This document shows, piece after piece, positions 1 through 5,349 of a stretch of 5,349 nt of DNA. The stretch covers positions 1 through 5,349 of the forward strand of contig JACCYK010000305.1 of the NCBI GenBank assembly GCA_013696525.1, read 5' to 3'. The position numbers were made by a program, and so were the translations under genes. Under the pieces are notes generated by a model. That model was not told the origin of the DNA. It was given only the letters and a program-made list of their open reading frames with translations, and ran no database searches. The first letter of the stretch is position 1. Every line of letters starts with the position of its first letter. The stretch comes from Chloroflexia bacterium. GTDB lineage: Bacteria > Chloroflexota > Chloroflexia > Thermomicrobiales > UBA6265.

Positions 1-2528
1 ACCTAACGTATATCCGCGTCGAGCAGGGCGACAAGGTCTATTACCTGGCCAAGGACGCGGCCAAGCAGGCCCTGCGTGGCGAGCAGACCGTGACGCGCGA
101 GCTGCCGGGATCGGAGCTCCTCAGGCGGCCCTATCGAGGACCGTTCGACGAACTGCCGGCCGAACGGGCCGTGGAGCATCGGGTCATCGCCTGGACCGAC
201 GTCGATGCCGCCGAGGGTACCGGCATTGTGCATATCGCGCCCGGCTGCGGCAAAGAGGACTTCGCCCTGTCGAAAGAATTTGGGCTGCCGGTCATCGCCC
301 CCATCAACGAGTTCGGGGTCTACGTCGATGACTTTGGCTTCCTCACCGGTTCCAACGTCCACGAGGTCGCAACTCCCATGGTGGAGTCGCTGCGCGACAA
401 GGACATCCTCTACCGGGCCGAGCAGTACCGGCACCGATACCCGGTCTGCTGGCGGTGCGGCACCGATCTCGTTTTCCGGCTGGTGGACGAGTGGTTCATC
501 GCCATGGACGAGCTGCGCCAACCGATGATGGACGTCACCCGGCAGATCGACTGGTATCCCGGCTTCGGGATGGATCGTGAGCTCGACTGGCTCGCCCATA
601 TGGACGACTGGATGATCTCGAAGAAGCGATACTGGGGACTCGCCCTGCCCATCTACGAGTGCCACGCCTGTGGCGGCTTCGAGGTGATCGGCGGCGAGGA
701 AGAGCTGCACGCGCGGGCGGTCGCGGGCTGGGATGAGTTCGCCGGTCAAACGCCCCACCGGCCCTGGATCGATGCCGTGAAGATCGCCTGCGCGAGCTGC
801 GGCGAGGTCGTGTCTCGCATCGCCGACGTCGGCAACCCCTGGCTCGATGCCGGCATCGTCCCCTTTTCAACCCTCCACTACCGCCATGATCGCGCCTACT
901 GGGAAACGTGGTTTCCCGCCGATCTGATCACCGAGAGCTTCCCCGGACAATTCCGGAACTGGTTCTACTCGGTCATCGCCCAGGGCACCGCGCTCGTCAA
1001 CCAGCCGCCGTTCAAAGCCGTTTTCTCGTACGCGCTGATGCGGGACGAGAAGGGTGACGAGATGCACAAGAGCAAGGGGAACGCGATCTGGTTCGATGAC
1101 GCGGCGGAGGAGTACGGCGTTGACGTCATGCGGTGGCTCTTCGCCACCACGAACCCTGACGTGAATATGAACTTCGGCACCGCCATCGCCGACGAGGTCC
1201 GGCGCCGGTTCATCTTGCCGCTCTGGAACTCCTACTCGTTTTTCACCACCTACGCCCGGCTCGATGGGTTCGATCCGACGGATCGGCGAAACGAGGTCCC
1301 GCTGGCCGAGCGGTCGTTGCTCGACCGCTGGATCATCTCGGAGCTGCACCGGCTCACCGAGACCGTGCGAACGGCGCTCGAAAGCTACGCGCCGGATACC
1401 GCCTCCCGGGCGATCGAGCGATTCACCATTGAAGAGCTGTCCAATTGGTACATTCGGCGCAACCGCCGCCGGTTCTGGAAGAGCGAGAGTGATCGCGACA
1501 AGGCGGCCGCCTACCAAACCTTGCATGAATGCTTGACCACCCTCTCCCGGCTGCTGGCCCCGTTCGTCCCCTTCCTGGCGGACGCGATGTATCAAAACCT
1601 GGTGCGCTCGGTCCGCCCGGACGCCCCCGTTTCGGTCCATCTGACCGATTTTCCGGTCGCCGATGAGCGCATGATCGACCGCCAACTCTCGACCGATATG
1701 GCCGCCGTGCTCGAAGTCGTCAGCGCCGGCCATGCCGCTCGCCAGGAAGCGGCGGTCAAAGTTCGCCAACCGTTGCCGGCAATCCTGGTGTACACCCGGC
1801 AGCCAGAGGCGATGGACGCCATTCTCCGGCTCAAAGATCAGGTGCTCGACGAGCTCAACGTCAAGGAGCTAGCGCCGCTGACCGATCCCGGCGAAGTGGT
1901 CTCCTATGACATTCGGCCGAACTTGCGTCTATTGGGGCCGAAGTACGGGAAACGCTTGGGCGCGATCCGCGCCGCGCTGGCGACCGAGGACGCCGCCACG
2001 GTGGCCCGCCGGGTCGAGGCCGGGACCGCGGTCGCGCTCGATCTCCCGGATGGAGAATCCGTAGCCTTGGAGCCCAGCGAGATCCTGGTTGACCTGACGA
2101 AACGAGCCGGCTACGCGGCCGCCCAGAGCGCGACCATGACCGTCGTCCTCGACACGGCGCTCTCGCCTGAATTGCTCAACGAGGGACTCGCTCGCGACTT
2201 CATCCGGGGCATTCAAGACGCGCGGAAGCGGGCCGGCTACCGGATCGAAGAGTCGATCGTCATCGCGTTTGAGGCCGACCCCGAGGTGGCGCACGCGCTT
2301 GAAGCCCATCTCCCGTTCATTGCGCACGAGACGCTCGCCGCTCGAATTGATCGCCACGAATCGGTCGGCGCCTCCGATGCGCTCGAACCTGACGTGGACG
2401 AGCGCGGAGCCCACCAGGATGCGAACGGCACCTACCGCGAGCAAATCGAAGTCGGCCAGCATCACGTCGCCATCGCCCTAAATCGGAGCCGCGATGCCGG
2501 AACGGAGCCGCATGACGAATCCGAGTAG
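1..2528 (+). CDS. ileS: Isoleucyl-tRNA synthetase, 5'-truncated by window edge
   Basis: Cytoplasmic class I synthetase that charges tRNA-Ile and hydrolyses Val-tRNA-Ile. The frame is open from the left edge (first full codon at 3), so the N-terminus with HIGH is missing; about 841 residues remain of roughly 1050 usual for long IleRS. It enters inside the CP1 editing domain: GTGIVHIAP near 216-242, then KEDF, whose Asp matches the editing-site Asp. Next come CWRC (447-458) and two CxxC pairs (660-671, 789-800) that could bind zinc, WLDAG (840-854) where most IleRS have WFDSG, and EMHKS (1059-1073) in place of KMSKS, with the second Lys kept. NWYIRRNRRRFW near 1443-1478 is the IleRS anticodon-domain signature. 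KVRQPL (about 1758) and a long C-terminal region resembling DUF5915, with no terminal four-Cys zinc site, point to the eukaryote-like type 2 form. TAG at 2526-2528 lies inside the next gene. Identity is very secure; subtype is inferred. Confidence 0.97.
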   Translation, partial: LTYIRVEQGDKVYYLAKDAAKQALRGEQTVTRELPGSELLRRPYRGPFDELPAERAVEHRVIAWTDVDAAEGTGIVHIAPGCGKEDFALSKEFGLPVIAPINEFGVYVDDFGFLTGSNVHEVATPMVESLRDKDILYRAEQYRHRYPVCWRCGTDLVFRLVDEWFIAMDELRQPMMDVTRQIDWYPGFGMDRELDWLAHMDDWMISKKRYWGLALPIYECHACGGFEVIGGEEELHARAVAGWDEFAGQTPHRPWIDAVKIACASCGEVVSRIADVGNPWLDAGIVPFSTLHYRHDRAYWETWFPADLITESFPGQFRNWFYSVIAQGTALVNQPPFKAVFSYALMRDEKGDEMHKSKGNAIWFDDAAEEYGVDVMRWLFATTNPDVNMNFGTAIADEVRRRFILPLWNSYSFFTTYARLDGFDPTDRRNEVPLAERSLLDRWIISELHRLTETVRTALESYAPDTASRAIERFTIEELSNWYIRRNRRRFWKSESDRDKAAAYQTLHECLTTLSRLLAPFVPFLADAMYQNLVRSVRPDAPVSVHLTDFPVADERMIDRQLSTDMAAVLEVVSAGHAARQEAAVKVRQPLPAILVYTRQPEAMDAILRLKDQVLDELNVKELAPLTDPGEVVSYDIRPNLRLLGPKYGKRLGAIRAALATEDAATVARRVEAGTAVALDLPDGESVALEPSEILVDLTKRAGYAAAQSATMTVVLDTALSPELLNEGLARDFIRGIQDARKRAGYRIEESIVIAFEADPEVAHALEAHLPFIAHETLAARIDRHESVGASDALEPDVDERGAHQDANGTYREQIEVGQHHVAIALNRSRDAGTEPHDESE
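2484..2514 (+). promoter_or_regulatory. Duplicated ribosome-binding site/start codon for the deacylase
   Basis: CGGAGCCGC occurs at 2484-2492 and again at 2503-2511. The first copy is followed by G and ATG (2494), the second directly by ATG (2512), and both ATGs are in the deacylase frame. Each copy supplies a GGAG core. The site lies within the last codons of ileS, so ribosomes finishing ileS pass over it. It may be a true double start or a chance repeat; the sequence alone cannot tell which ATG is used. Confidence 0.45.
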
Positions 2529-3027
2529 AGAAACGGATGTGACAACAACATCGACCGTGGCCGCCCTCCTGGACTACCTCCGCCGCCACGAGTGTGTAGC
2601 TGAGATCGTGTCACCCGGCGTTCCGATGCCGACCGTGCCGCTCGCCGCCGCCGCCATCGGCGTCGAACCTGAGCAAATCTTGAAATCACTGGTCTTTGTG
2701 TACGGATCGGGCACCGCCGTGCTGGCGGTCGCCTCCGGCACGGGAAAAATCAACCGGGCGAAGCTCGCCGCCGCCGCACACACCGGTCACCTGAAGCTGG
2801 CGGATGCCGGCACGGTGAGGGCCGTGACCGGCTTTCCGGTCGGCGGTGTCGCTCCCGTCGGGCATGCCATACAAATTCAGGTCATTGTCGACCACGCGGT
2901 CCTGGCGCTTTCCGATGCCTACGGTGGTGGCGGCGCCGACGACGTGCTGCTCCGGATCTCACCGGCGGACATCGTCCGGTTGACGGACGGCGTGGTGGCC
3001 GACATCGCCGATCCGGCGGGCCACTAG
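2494..3027 (+). CDS. YbaK/EbsC-family aminoacyl-tRNA deacylase (trans-editing)
   Basis: A single YbaK-like domain of the prolyl-tRNA editing superfamily, 177 residues from ATG 2494. These stand-alone proteins hydrolyse mischarged tRNAs in the cytoplasm (Cys- or Ala-tRNA-Pro and others, depending on subgroup). Visible family marks are the Lys in QILKSLVF (K64, the conserved active-site Lys), the loop TGFPVGGVAPVGH (residues 112-124) and the Gly-rich YGGGGADD (143-150) followed by the closing ISPADIVRLT segment. Conserved sequence starts only near residue 20, so the start is uncertain. ATG 2494 and ATG 2512 each follow CGGAGCCGC with GGAG 4-5 bases before the codon. GTG 2539 would remove the overlap but has a weaker ribosome site. 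With ATG 2494 the gene overlaps ileS by 35 bases, which suggests translational coupling and a shared role in charging fidelity. The substrate tRNA and amino acid cannot be assigned from sequence by eye. Confidence 0.88.
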   Translation: MPERSRMTNPSRETDVTTTSTVAALLDYLRRHECVAEIVSPGVPMPTVPLAAAAIGVEPEQILKSLVFVYGSGTAVLAVASGTGKINRAKLAAAAHTGHLKLADAGTVRAVTGFPVGGVAPVGHAIQIQVIVDHAVLALSDAYGGGGADDVLLRISPADIVRLTDGVVADIADPAGH

Positions 3028-3030
3028 GGG

Positions 3031-3052
3031 CCCGGTTCGCCACCCGGTTCGC
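3031..3052. repeat. Tandem 10-bp direct repeat in the deacylase-ychF gap
   Basis: CCCGGTTCGC is present exactly at 3031-3040 and 3043-3052, separated by CA, just after the deacylase stop codon. It could be a protein site on one face of the helix (12-base period) or simple slippage in GC-rich DNA. No known regulator motif is recognised, and there is no hairpin with a T-run that would make it a terminator. Confidence 0.6.
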
Positions 3053-3134
3053 GGATGCGCCATAATCGGCCGGTTGCCACGCGGGCGACGCTGGCATGTT
3101 TTCGCGATCAAACGGGGACGGACGGTTATTCATC

Positions 3135-4247
3135 GTGGCGACAACGCTGGTTATTCTCGGCTTGCCGGCCTCCGGCAAGACCACCGTGTTCAACGCGCTG
3201 ACCAAGGCGGACGCGGCGACCGGCACGTTCGGGGGGCAGTCCGACGAGCCGAACCTCGCCAACGTCAAAGTGCCGGACGAACGGCTCGACATCCTGACCG
3301 AGATGTTCAAGCCGCAACGCCGGGTGCCGGCCGACGTCCAGTATCTCGATGTCGGCGGGATCGCGAAGGGCATCGCGGAAAAGGGCATGGCTGGCGCCCT
3401 GCTTGGCCATCTGAGCCAGGCCGACGCCCTAGTTCACGTCGTCCGAGCCTTCGAGGATCCGAACGTGCCGCACGCCGAGGAGACCGTCGATCCGGCCCGC
3501 GACATCGAGACCATCAACCTCGAGCTACTCTTCAGCGACCTCGCCACGGTCGAGCGGCGGCTGGTCCGAATCACGTCGCAACTGCCAAAGCTTCACGGGC
3601 GCGAACGCGAAGCGACCGAGCGGGAACAGGTGCTCATGCTGCAACTGAAGGACGCGCTCGAAGCCGACACGCCCTTGCGAGAGGTGGTCGCCGATCTCGA
3701 TCTGGATGATGAAAAGGTCCTTCGCGGCTTTGGCTTCTTGACCGCGAAGCCGCTCTTGATCTTGCTCAACCTCGGTGAAGATCAGCTCGGGACGCCGGCT
3801 GAGTCATTGCTAGGCCGCCTGCGGGAGGGGTTCCAGCGCCCGCGGGTGGCGATCGACGCCCTGGCGGGCAAGATCGAGATGGAAATCAGCCGGCTGGAGC
3901 CCGAGGATGCGCTCGCTTTCATGGACGATCTCGGCATCCCTGAATCGAGCTTGGGACGGACGATTCGCCTCTCGTTCGACCTGCTGGGGCTGATGCCGTT
4001 CTTCACCGTCGGTCCCGACGAGTGCCGGGCCTGGACCGTGCCTCGCGGCGTGATCGCGGTCGATGCGGCCGGTGAAATCCACTCCGACATTCAGCGCGGC
4101 TTCATCCGGGCCGAAGTCGTCAGCTACGACGACCTGATCTCGACCGGCGGCCTGAGCGAAGCGAAGAAGGCCGGCAAGTTCCGGCGCGAGGGCCGTGACT
4201 ACATCTTCCAGGACGGTGACGTCGTCAACTTCCTATTCAATGTCTGA
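3135..4247 (+). CDS. ychF: YchF/OLA1-family P-loop ATPase with TGS domain (variant)
   Basis: Obg-related, ATP-preferring cytoplasmic P-loop NTPase; YchF proteins bind ribosomes and affect stress responses and translation start. From GTG 3135 the product is 370 residues (E. coli YchF 363) and aligns almost without gaps to it from residue 1, with G1 at residue 9 in both. That is why I prefer GTG 3135 to ATG 3096, which would add 13 residues with no counterpart. G1 is GLPASGKTT (9-17) instead of GLPNVGKST; G3 is DVGG (72-75). H113 matches the catalytic His114 of E. coli. G4 is NLGE (212-215), keeping the Glu linked to ATP preference. A helical domain lies around 120-200 and the TGS domain around 285-370, ending in NFLFNV as in E. 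coli. E. coli Cys35, reported as a redox switch, is Gln here. No strong ribosome site precedes either start. Family certain; whether it is the orthologue or a divergent paralogue is not. Confidence 0.9.
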   Translation: MATTLVILGLPASGKTTVFNALTKADAATGTFGGQSDEPNLANVKVPDERLDILTEMFKPQRRVPADVQYLDVGGIAKGIAEKGMAGALLGHLSQADALVHVVRAFEDPNVPHAEETVDPARDIETINLELLFSDLATVERRLVRITSQLPKLHGREREATEREQVLMLQLKDALEADTPLREVVADLDLDDEKVLRGFGFLTAKPLLILLNLGEDQLGTPAESLLGRLREGFQRPRVAIDALAGKIEMEISRLEPEDALAFMDDLGIPESSLGRTIRLSFDLLGLMPFFTVGPDECRAWTVPRGVIAVDAAGEIHSDIQRGFIRAEVVSYDDLISTGGLSEAKKAGKFRREGRDYIFQDGDVVNFLFNV

Positions 4248-4250
4248 AAC

Positions 4251-4254
4251 GGGA
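4251..4254 (+). promoter_or_regulatory. Ribosome-binding site for the DUF4272 gene
   Basis: GGGA lies seven bases before ATG 4262, in the 14-base gap after ychF. It supports that ATG and translation from a shared message. Confidence 0.5.
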
Positions 4255-4261
4255 TACCGGG

Positions 4262-4999
4262 ATGGCTGATGACCGCGATGTAGACGGCGAGCTCGACGTT
4301 CACCTGCGACCGCCTTCCGAGGTGGCCGGTCGCCTCCTGGCCCTTGTCGGGCTCGCCCGGCGCGGCTTCCTGGAGCAACCTCTGGAGATGATCGCCGACG
4401 ACACGCCCGAGGCCGAGCGCTACGATTTGATTTCGTGGCTGGAGGCAGAGCGCTTGGGCGACTTCCTCACCGCGCCTGAACGGGCCATCATGAACGCCCC
4501 GATCGGCAGCTTGTCGCCCGAGGATACCGCCGCAATAACCTGGGGGATCGAAGGCGCGGCGGTGCTGGCGTGGGCCATTCGAAATATCCCGGAGCTCGCG
4601 GAATATGACCAGGTAACCAACGCCGCGACGGTGATCGACGTCCTGCCGGCCACTTGGTCGCGGACCACGGAATTCCGCGCCGCCGCCATGCTCCGGGACG
4701 AGCCGGACATCGCCCAAGCCCGCGAGCGGGCCGAGGTCTGGCACGATCGGGCCGACCTTTATTGGATGATCCAAGACGGATGGGAGGATGAGGACGCCGA
4801 GCCGCGGGCAGTCGTTCAACGGATGGCCGGCGAGGCGCACGCGGCCGGGCTGATCGCGACGTCAATCGCGGGTGACTTCGTCACTCGCGTCGGCGGCTAT
4901 CGCGATCTCGCGCCCGACACCGTTGAGACGCTTGAACTGATCGCGTTCCACCGTCTGGTCGAATTCAACTGGCTCTGTGGTCTGATCGACCACGATTGA
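4262..4999 (+). CDS. DUF4272-like protein of unknown function
   Basis: A 245-residue, acidic, mostly helical soluble protein with no signal peptide or membrane segment. The pattern fits DUF4272 as I remember it: an N-terminal helix ending with a Leu/Val-rich stretch (about 20-32, VAGRLLALVGLARRG), a WL pair near 59, the core WGIEGAAVLAWA (94-105, matching the family's W-x-x-E-x4-L-x-W-A), a middle RERAEVWHDRADLYWMIQDG (154-173) where family members keep a polar, Trp-rich helix, and a C-terminal AFHRLVEFNWLCG (228-240). No catalytic motif is evident and the family has no established activity, so no function is offered. It starts 14 bases after ychF with GGGA seven bases upstream, so it is probably co-transcribed. 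Base composition matches its neighbours, giving no sign of transfer. The gene is secure; the family call is from memory of the motif spacing. Confidence 0.8.
   Translation: MADDRDVDGELDVHLRPPSEVAGRLLALVGLARRGFLEQPLEMIADDTPEAERYDLISWLEAERLGDFLTAPERAIMNAPIGSLSPEDTAAITWGIEGAAVLAWAIRNIPELAEYDQVTNAATVIDVLPATWSRTTEFRAAAMLRDEPDIAQARERAEVWHDRADLYWMIQDGWEDEDAEPRAVVQRMAGEAHAAGLIATSIAGDFVTRVGGYRDLAPDTVETLELIAFHRLVEFNWLCGLIDHD
4977..4993 (+). other. Stem-loop at the 3' end of the DUF4272 gene
   Basis: GTGGTC (4977-4982) and GACCAC (4988-4993) form a perfect six-pair stem with a TGATC loop, ending three bases before the stop codon TGA (4997-4999). GACCACGA recurs at 5005-5012 and could act as an alternative right arm. 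There is no T-run after it, so an intrinsic terminator is only a weak possibility, although the operon plausibly ends here because the next gene has its own promoter. Confidence 0.3.
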
Positions 5000-5029
5000 C
5001 AACCGACCACGACCATCGCCGCGTCGTCC

Positions 5030-5059
5030 TTGCATAGTTAGATATTCGTCTAATATCAT
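5030..5059 (+). promoter_or_regulatory. Putative sigma-70-type promoter of the arsR-family gene
   Basis: TTGCAT (5030-5035) as -35 and TATCAT (5054-5059, five of six consensus bases) as -10, with an 18-base spacer, in an abruptly AT-rich patch of an otherwise GC-rich window. The predicted start point near 5066 leaves a leader of about 40 bases before GTG 5107. The palindrome at 5041-5057 covers the spacer and reaches into the -10, the usual place for repression. Confidence 0.6.
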
Positions 5060-5070
5060 AAGCGTCTAAT
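5038..5070. promoter_or_regulatory. Putative ArsR operator: nested palindromes plus direct repeat
   Basis: Three overlapping symmetries are visible. TTAGA-N6-TCTAA spans 5038-5053, GATATT-N5-AATATC spans 5041-5057 with perfect six-base arms, and CGTCTAAT occurs at 5047-5054 and again at 5063-5070, exactly 16 bases apart. Imperfect AT-rich dyads overlapping the promoter are typical operators of ArsR/SmtB-family dimers, and the downstream gene encodes such a protein, so autoregulation is a fair inference. The extra half-site at 5063-5070 could recruit a second dimer. Confidence 0.6.
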
Positions 5071-5095
5071 TCGACGTGCGTCGAACGAAACGGAC

Positions 5096-5100
5096 GGGGG
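5096..5100 (+). promoter_or_regulatory. Ribosome-binding site fixing the GTG start at 5107
   Basis: GGGGG lies six bases before GTG 5107. Upstream in this frame is a TAA at 5059-5061 with no other start between, so GTG 5107 is the first possible start. Confidence 0.55.
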
Positions 5101-5106
5101 TGCGCT

Positions 5107-5349
5107 GTGGATGACGAACGAGTTGACCGTCTTGCCGGGCTGTTTCGCGTGCTGGCCGATCCTACCCGGTTGCGGATTCTCGGCGCCCTGGCCGAGCGGC
5201 CACACTTGGGCCGCGAGCTGAGCGAGCGGCTCGGCCTGACCCCGCCGACGGTCAGCCACCACATGAGTCGCCTGGTTGCCACCGACATCGTGACGTCGAC
5301 GCCGCGAGCGCAATCCCGTTGCTACGCGCTTGACCAGACGGCCCTGAGG
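5107..5349 (+). CDS. ArsR-family winged-helix repressor, 3'-truncated by window edge
   Basis: The first 81 residues of a DNA-binding transcription regulator of the ArsR/SmtB type, which act as dimers that leave DNA on binding an inducer. Seen in order: the family opening LFRVLADPTRLRILGAL (residues 12-28), helix-turn-helix GRELSERLGLTPPTVSHHMSRL (35-56) with recognition helix about 45-57, and the beta-wing IVTSTPRAQSRCYALD (61-76). The Cys-rich ELCVC motif of the classic arsenic/cadmium sensors is replaced by GRELSERL. The only Cys visible, C72, is in the wing, so the alpha-3 metal site is absent. The inducer is unknown; metal binding elsewhere, a redox signal or an organic ligand remain possible. 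The start is GTG 5107; ATG 5111 is out of frame and soon stops. Its own promoter and operator upstream suggest autorepression, and the regulated partner gene is probably just past the right edge. Confidence 0.9.
   Translation, partial: MDDERVDRLAGLFRVLADPTRLRILGALAERPHLGRELSERLGLTPPTVSHHMSRLVATDIVTSTPRAQSRCYALDQTALR

Noticed and set aside
3..758. 251-codon open frame on the - strand opposite ileS
   Set aside because: It lies fully opposite a gene with unmistakable IleRS motifs, and its product resembles no family I know. Antisense open frames of this size are expected in GC-rich coding DNA.
867..1769. 300-codon open frame on the - strand
   Set aside because: Same reason: it mirrors the IleRS catalytic and anticodon domains, and its low-complexity Gly/Arg/Val-rich product is typical of a shadow frame.
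1929..2465. 178-codon open frame on the - strand
   Set aside because: Opposite the IleRS C-terminal region, with no ribosome site or recognisable domain.
3036..3066. Sigma-70 promoter for ychF with CATAAT as -10
   Set aside because: No hexamer close to TTGACA is found at a usual spacing, so it is not supported as a feature.
3074..3709. 211-codon + strand frame overlapping ychF
   Set aside because: Its product is an Arg/Gly/Ala-rich out-of-frame reading of the ychF sequence, whose own frame matches the family over its full length.
4199..4840. 213-codon - strand frame opposite the DUF4272 gene
   Set aside because: The + strand gene has a ribosome site, operon-like spacing and family-like motifs, whereas this frame has none.
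4977..5012. Intrinsic terminator after the DUF4272 gene
   Set aside because: The stem is only six pairs, overlaps the last codons and has no T-run, so it is reported only as a stem-loop.
5111..5250. ATG start four bases after GTG 5107
   Set aside because: It is out of frame with the ArsR protein and reaches a stop within about 37 codons.

Overview
The window is a GC-rich, densely coding stretch of a bacterial chromosome with every supported gene on the + strand. The long tail-to-tail open frames on the opposite strand are shadows of GC-rich coding. Gene content and the style of the IleRS and YchF proteins suggest a Chloroflexota/Thermomicrobia-like bacterium. This is an inference from remembered family resemblance, not a search result.

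Layout: (1) positions 1-2528 hold the 3' four-fifths or so of ileS, a long eukaryote-like (type 2-like) isoleucyl-tRNA synthetase, entered in its editing domain and running to its true stop. (2) At 2494-3027, overlapping the end of ileS, lies a YbaK/EbsC-family aminoacyl-tRNA deacylase. (3) After a 107-base gap comes a YchF/OLA1-family P-loop ATPase with a C-terminal TGS domain (3135-4247, GTG start favoured). (4) Fourteen bases later is a DUF4272-type protein of unknown function (4262-4999). (5) A 107-base, locally AT-rich intergenic region carries a promoter and a nested palindromic/direct-repeat operator. (6) It precedes an ArsR-family repressor (GTG at 5107) that is cut off by the window end.

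How they fit together: the first three genes concern translation. The synthetase has a cis editing domain, the overlapping deacylase probably clears mischarged tRNA in trans, and YchF-family ATPases bind ribosomes. The first four genes may be one transcription unit, although the 107-base gap before ychF leaves room for an internal promoter. The ArsR gene looks like a separate, autoregulated unit whose targets lie beyond the right edge.

I see no mobile element, CRISPR array, RNA gene or clearly new system. The points most worth checking are the altered class I signature motifs of the IleRS, its overlap with a trans-editing factor, the altered G1 motif and missing redox cysteine of the YchF homologue, and the compact ArsR operator.
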